Part shown: positions 6,044 to 9,472 of the stretch, piece after piece
Numbering within the stretch: position 1 is the stretch's first letter
Layout: every line of letters begins with the position of its first letter
NCBI GenBank assembly: GCA_937900305.1
Contig: CALCCV010000356.1
Coordinates: forward strand, 1 to 9,472
Length of the DNA stretch: 9,472 nt
From: an uncultured Pseudobdellovibrionaceae bacterium
Lineage (GTDB): Bacteria > Bdellovibrionota > Bdellovibrionia > Bdellovibrionales > Bdellovibrionaceae
Direction: 5' to 3'
The notes under the pieces: generated by a model
What the model was told of the DNA's origin: nothing
The model's database searches: none
The model's input: the letters and a program-made list of their open reading frames with translations, nothing else
Translations under genes and position numbers: made by a program

Positions 6044-6333
6044 CTGATCTCGCGGACTGTGACTTGCGCCGCAGCACAGTGGTGAAAATAGCTAACAAAG
6101 AATTCTGCCGATGGCAATCCGCTGCGGAAGTTTTGCCCCATTTTCGCATCAACGCAAAAAGATGAAAATGAAATGCATCCTTTACTTGCCAGCTGTCGTG
6201 CATTCAAACCTCATGTCAATTGATGTCTTCTCACAAATTATTTTTTGCCTTTCAAAACGTTTCGCACACTCTGCTTTCCATCAATTCTTTCGAGCGATAA
6301 ATTCTTCGATGCGCTCAACCGCAAGGAGGAAAT
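6024..6333. other. 310-nt intergenic region, no gene found
   Basis: Apart from the 10-bp tandem repeat at its left end I find no coding signal, hairpin terminator or RNA gene. Frames open here lack ribosome sites and protein-like composition. The right part is AT-rich (around 6231-6250) and presumably holds the promoter of the DUF2383-type gene, but no -35/-10 pair with good spacing could be picked with confidence. Confidence 0.5.
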
Positions 6334-6816
6334 ATGGAAAGTACAAACACGACCTACAACACCGGCAGTCTTTCTTATGAAGAAAAGCAAGCCGCCATCA
6401 AGCCATTGAACGAACTTTTGCGTGGCGAACTTTCGGCCGTCGAAACCTACCGTCAGGTCTTAGATCAAGTTCGTGATGAGCCCGAGGCCGCCTCGGTGCA
6501 AAGAATCTTGCAAGAACACAGCGACGCTGTAGAGACGCTCCGAGAGCACGTTCAAATGTTCGGCGGAAAACCTGACGAGACTTCAGGCGTCTGGGGAGCT
6601 TTCGCAAAAACAGTCACAGGATCTGCAAAGATCTTTGGTGACATGGCTGCATTGAAGGCCCTCAAAGAAGGAGAGGAGCATGGCCTTCGAGAGTATGAAG
6701 ACATTTTAGAAGAAGAGGGGCTCGCTTCCATCTGTCGGCAGATGATCACGACCACTTTTCTTCCGCGCCAGCGCAATCACATTGCGGTGATTGACGGCCT
6801 GATGAAAAGTCACTGA
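6334..6816 (+). CDS. PA2169/DUF2383-family four-helix-bundle protein
   Basis: This is a 160-residue cytoplasmic protein without a signal peptide. The family is ferritin-like and its role is poorly defined. Typical segments are visible in order: L-N-E-L-L-R-G-E (25-32) with E37-T-Y, E61-H62 and E71-H72 in the second helix, G-G-K-P (77-80), the S-G-V-W turn (84-87), G-E-E-H-G-L-R-E-Y (113-121) in the third, and R-Q-R-N-H-I (145-150) near the end. Glutamates and histidines at helix positions could bind metal, but not all canonical diiron ligands can be assigned by eye. The ATG follows a very strong AAGGAGG site (6323-6329) with a short 4-nt gap. It is a single-gene unit, convergent with the next operon. 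The family is often found among stress-related genes; that role here is inference. Confidence 0.85.
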   Translation: MESTNTTYNTGSLSYEEKQAAIKPLNELLRGELSAVETYRQVLDQVRDEPEAASVQRILQEHSDAVETLREHVQMFGGKPDETSGVWGAFAKTVTGSAKIFGDMAALKALKEGEEHGLREYEDILEEEGLASICRQMITTTFLPRQRNHIAVIDGLMKSH

Positions 6817-6844
6817 TAACAATTCGCAAGACATCAAGTTGAGA

Positions 6845-6883
6845 GGTCGACGATAGGCGGCCCTGGGGTCGTGGTCGTCGACC
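6845..6883. terminator. Hairpin between convergent genes, possible terminator
   Basis: GGTCGACGA (6845-6853) and TCGTCGACC (6875-6883) are perfect 9-bp inverted arms around a 21-nt GC-rich loop. The hairpin lies in the 80-nt gap between two convergent stop codons, where a bidirectional terminator is expected. Neither side has a T-run, so it is not a classical intrinsic terminator. It could block RNA 3' decay or assist factor-dependent termination. Confidence 0.45.
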
Positions 6884-6896
6884 GAATTCACCGAAC

Positions 6897-7892
6897 TCAC
6901 TGATACAACTCAATGCGATCATTTTCCTTAAAACCCGCGCCAGAGTGGATGATGGCGACAGCGCCGTCTTGACCAAAGTAGCTGATGACTTCGAGTGTGC
7001 CTTTCAGACGACCCGACACTCGCCCGAGATGCCCCCCCGACTCTGGATCGTAAATGTCTGAGCTGTCTTCGAGCACCTTGAGAATGTCACCGACCTGCAG
7101 ACCGCTGACTTTGCCAACGTTTAGAAAAAGTCGGTCTCCTTGAATCGCAGCAATGCGTCCTTCCCAATTGATTTGCTCAAACGACTGCAGAACCTGTGGC
7201 AGAAATTCGAGAAAAGCCTCTTGCACCATGAGTGTTAAAAACTCTGGATTGAGCGACGCTTTTTGATCCTCGCTAACCCGACTGCCAATTCTCGTGTCTG
7301 TATCGCTGAACTGCACGGTTTTACGAGTGTGAAATAAAAGTTTTTTATTTCGGGTGTTGAGGATTCGAATTTCTACTATCGCTTCGTAAGTCCGTTCTAC
7401 ATTTCGAATCAAGCCCACTTGAGGAGTTTTCTGTTGCACTTTTAAATCTAAAAGTCGGCCTTCCATCAAAGCCGTTACGCCAAGATCTTGCGCAGGTTTA
7501 GCGAGCTCTTCGAGCCGGTATCCTCCTGGAGACCGCGCCGCAATAACGGCCGGCCGCAGATCGCTTTCCGTGAAAGCAATGACCGTTCCCGATTTATTCA
7601 TCTCTTCCATCATGGTGATGCGCGCATTGTCGGTCATTTGCGAAGAGGCTCGGTCGAGATTTTCACCACCCAGAAAAGGCAACACCATGACCCGCTTTCG
7701 CATTTGCGAATTCTCTCCGGGTGACTCGGCCTTGAGCGAGGTGTCCTTGACAATCCTTTGAGGATCACTGCTCGAGCGCTGAAAGAGATTAGCGCAGCCC
7801 AAATTTCCACCCAAAATAACTAACAAAATGATAAGGACGCCAAACTTTGTGGTCCAAGGCGTTGTGTTTCCTTTAGTCAGAGTCCTGTCCAT
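6897..7892 (-). CDS. Probable lipoprotein, CsgG/LpoB-like with FlgT-C-like domain
   Basis: This is a 331-residue envelope protein. A hydrophobic stretch (17-29) leads into G-N-L-G-C33, a relaxed lipobox, so lipidation at C33 is likely but not certain. Residues about 66-150 run R-V-M-V-L-P-F, then a helix and L-G-V-T-A-L-M-E-G-R-L, the pattern of the nucleotide-binding-like fold of CsgG, LpoB and FlgT. Residues about 243-331 match a FlgT C-terminal-type domain: L-F-L-N-V-G-K-V-S-G-L-Q-V-G-D, Y-D-P-E-S-G-G-x-L-G, then a G-D-like end (E-N-D-R-I-E). The ATG has a GGAG site 8 nt upstream. It is the last gene of the operon, 37 nt after the 393-residue gene. No flagellar neighbour supports a flagellar role, so I leave it unnamed; it may work with the preceding exported protein in the outer membrane. 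Confidence 0.78.
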   Translation of the reverse strand: MDRTLTKGNTTPWTTKFGVLIILLVILGGNLGCANLFQRSSSDPQRIVKDTSLKAESPGENSQMRKRVMVLPFLGGENLDRASSQMTDNARITMMEEMNKSGTVIAFTESDLRPAVIAARSPGGYRLEELAKPAQDLGVTALMEGRLLDLKVQQKTPQVGLIRNVERTYEAIVEIRILNTRNKKLLFHTRKTVQFSDTDTRIGSRVSEDQKASLNPEFLTLMVQEAFLEFLPQVLQSFEQINWEGRIAAIQGDRLFLNVGKVSGLQVGDILKVLEDSSDIYDPESGGHLGRVSGRLKGTLEVISYFGQDGAVAIIHSGAGFKENDRIELYQ

Positions 7893-7929
7893 GGGCTCAT
7901 CTCCTTTTTTTACAAATTTGCAATTTCAA

Positions 7930-9111
7930 TCACCACTCAACAATCAATTGATCGTTGAGAACTTCTTTGACGATGACAGGGCGACCATCAATTTGAATCC
8001 CCTTCACGCGTTTAACAAACTCGTCTCTTTGCAAGTTGGTTTCCACTTCAAACTCCACACCTTCCCGAGATAGACGGCGCGTTTTGATGCTTTTGACTTG
8101 GGCCAGTTGATTTTTAAAGCCATCACGAAAATGCTCTTGCTCAATGGGTCCCAACCACTTGGCAAATCCCAATCGCAGCGTGCCCTGGGCGATGCCACCT
8201 TTCATCCAAACACCGGCCACCTGAGCGTACAGATCTTGGAGTGCAGACGACAGCTCATCTTGCCATTTCTTTTCAGGAATCGAATCCATCACTCCGTAGG
8301 TCACTTCAAATTGCCGAGCCACTTCGGCGACGGGCTTCAGACTTCCCGAAGAAAAGGCCACAAAACGCAAAACCACTTTGGGACCTTCCCCACTGACCTG
8401 GTCTAACTCAACCGAGCCCTTCAAGATCATTCGCGCCCGAAACTGCTGCGCCAAAAGTCCTTGTGATTCACTGGAAAGAAATTCGGTTTGAGCCTGATAA
8501 ACGGGAAACTGCGAAAAGCGATTGGCCGACGGCCGCAAAACCAAAAATCCCGATTTAAATCCATTGTGCACCACTTGCCGCTCAATCAAGTCATACAATC
8601 TCGAAAAAGATCCCGGCACATTTTCACCCGACCACCAGTGATAACCTGTTTTTTTGATCCGATCTTTGACCATAATCAAAGGCAAAATCGTCGGCAACTT
8701 TTCGCGGTCGCCCAGCAATCCCGCTTCGGCCAACGCCACCCGAATTTCCGTCAGCGAGACCCGGTATTGCGCCGTCATCTCTTGCCCTTTGTCTTTTGGA
8801 GCCAACTCTCCCGTTTTTGAAAATGGAATAAATCGCGAGCCCAATCGCAAAATTTTATCCTGAACGGCAGTGCGATTTTTTTTGAAACTTTCGCCGCCCA
8901 CCAGCTCTTCAACAACGTCAGACAGGACCTTGGATTGGCCCTTTTCAAAAATTTCTTTTTTTGCCAAAACAGGATTCGTCTCGTTTGAAACTCCGGTGTA
9001 GGTGCGGTCGACGATCTCTTGCCCATAAACAGACAAAGGCACGACCAGGGACAACGCCACAGAAAAGGTCCACGTCGCCAAAAATCCAAACTGCAATTGC
9101 GAGAACGTCAT
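7930..9111 (-). CDS. Exported 393-residue protein of unknown function
   Basis: A hydrophobic N-terminus (residues 6-28) with a V-Y-G cleavage site at 28-30 acts as a signal peptide, although its n-region has no basic residue. The mature part begins with a helix rich in Ala/Lys (48-72) and R-L-G-S-R-F-I-P-F (89-97), a layout recalling N-terminal parts of FlgT-like proteins. A segment L-P-L-I-M-V (142-148) and a Y-H-W-W cluster (157-160) follow. A helical stretch (281-303) comes next, and a C-terminal domain (about 305-393) of alternating beta and alpha ends in I-V-E-W. There are no cysteines. I cannot assign a family with confidence. The ATG overlaps the dnaE stop by 4 nt (ATGA), with AGGA just upstream, so its translation is probably coupled to dnaE. 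The lipoprotein gene follows, and the two probably function together in the periplasm. Confidence 0.75.
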   Translation of the reverse strand: MTFSQLQFGFLATWTFSVALSLVVPLSVYGQEIVDRTYTGVSNETNPVLAKKEIFEKGQSKVLSDVVEELVGGESFKKNRTAVQDKILRLGSRFIPFSKTGELAPKDKGQEMTAQYRVSLTEIRVALAEAGLLGDREKLPTILPLIMVKDRIKKTGYHWWSGENVPGSFSRLYDLIERQVVHNGFKSGFLVLRPSANRFSQFPVYQAQTEFLSSESQGLLAQQFRARMILKGSVELDQVSGEGPKVVLRFVAFSSGSLKPVAEVARQFEVTYGVMDSIPEKKWQDELSSALQDLYAQVAGVWMKGGIAQGTLRLGFAKWLGPIEQEHFRDGFKNQLAQVKSIKTRRLSREGVEFEVETNLQRDEFVKRVKGIQIDGRPVIVKEVLNDQLIVEW

Positions 9112-9472
9112 GATCCTACCATTCCTTTCACTTCAAAAAAGTCCGTGCGCCCCAGCGTCTGGTGAACACTTTCAACAAACTCAGTGTTGAGATTCACTTT
9201 GATTTCTGACTCGAAGTTGACGCGCTTTTCAAAATCTCTGAGTTTCATTTCAAGGTCGACGGACACTTGACCTGGAAATTCAGTGAAAACACCTTCAAGT
9301 TTAGCGAAATCTTCTTCGGGCAATCGATCCAAATGAATGATCAGTTTTTTAGGCCGCTTAAGAGCCTCACTCAGCAAACCCACCGAATCTAAAATGAGTT
9401 TCACCTGACCCTCATTTTTTTCAAGGGCTGCCGTCACCAGCAAACTTTGATCCGTTTTTAGCATCGTCTCCC
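9108..9472 (-). CDS. dnaE: DNA polymerase III alpha subunit, C-terminal end (partial)
   Basis: The frame is open to the right edge; about 121 C-terminal residues are present and the 5' part lies outside. The segment matches the end of bacterial DnaE, the replicative polymerase subunit. It begins with the last strands of the OB fold (S-L-L-V-T-A-A-L-E, then G-Q-V-K-L-I-L-D-S-V). Next come the E-A-L-K-R link, L-I-I-H-L, the P-G-Q-V-S-V-D-L and K-V-N-L-N-T strands, and the final helix with L-G-R-T-D-F-F-E-V. In other DnaE proteins this region binds the tau clamp-loader subunit and contacts single-stranded DNA. An ATG at 9464 is internal, not the start. The TGA stop overlaps the start of the exported protein by 4 nt. 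Confidence 0.88.
   Translation of the reverse strand, partial: ETMLKTDQSLLVTAALEKNEGQVKLILDSVGLLSEALKRPKKLIIHLDRLPEEDFAKLEGVFTEFPGQVSVDLEMKLRDFEKRVNFESEIKVNLNTEFVESVHQTLGRTDFFEVKGMVGS

Noticed and set aside
6111..6380. Plus-strand open frame before the DUF2383-type gene
   Set aside because: It has no ribosome site and an implausible composition, and it runs into the true gene in another frame.
6897..7892. Naming the lipoprotein as flagellar FlgT
   Set aside because: Only domain resemblance is visible and there are no flagellar neighbours.

Overview
The window looks like a piece of a chromosome from a Bdellovibrionota-type bacterium (Bdellovibrio relatives). The main clue is two TIGR02147/DUF4423-family regulators, a family that is most abundant in Bdellovibrio-like bacteria and Fibrobacter. 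Several uncharacterised exported proteins with signal peptides and good Shine-Dalgarno sites fit the same picture. This lineage call is an inference from gene content, not from a marker gene. The first 14 bases match the 3' end of the Illumina TruSeq adapter, so the left edge is an assembly or contig end with residual adapter. No rRNA, tRNA, CRISPR, insertion sequence or phage gene was seen.

Layout. (1) 15-783, minus: a ferritin-like diiron protein, cut off by the contig end and possibly translated from a leaderless mRNA. (2) 961-6023: a block of six genes forming two mirror-image three-gene modules. The left module has a TIGR02147 regulator (2013-2795, minus) overlapping by 4 nt an exported HExxH metallopeptidase-like protein (961-2016, minus), and divergent from a 170-residue exported protein (3006-3518, plus). 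The right module has an exported protein with a degenerate HE motif (4264-5193, plus) overlapping by 4 nt a second TIGR02147 regulator (5190-6023, plus), and divergent from another 170-residue exported protein (3617-4129, minus). The modules meet at a bidirectional hairpin terminator at about 3544-3573. Both divergent regions carry inverted repeats that could be operators. (3) 6334-6816, plus: a PA2169/DUF2383-type four-helix-bundle protein. (4) 6897-9472, minus: an operon running in from the right edge. It comprises the 3' end of dnaE (DNA polymerase III alpha subunit), overlapping by 4 nt an exported 393-residue protein, then a probable lipoprotein with a CsgG/LpoB-like N-terminal part and a FlgT-C-like domain.

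How it may work. In each module the regulator probably controls its coupled exported protein and perhaps the divergent small exported protein. That would make each module a self-regulated unit aimed at the envelope, the extracellular space or prey. The repeated architecture, regulator plus secreted HE-motif protein plus divergent small secreted protein, is the best candidate here for an undescribed system. Its function cannot be read from the sequence. The dnaE-linked pair looks like envelope proteins that depend on readthrough from a replication gene.
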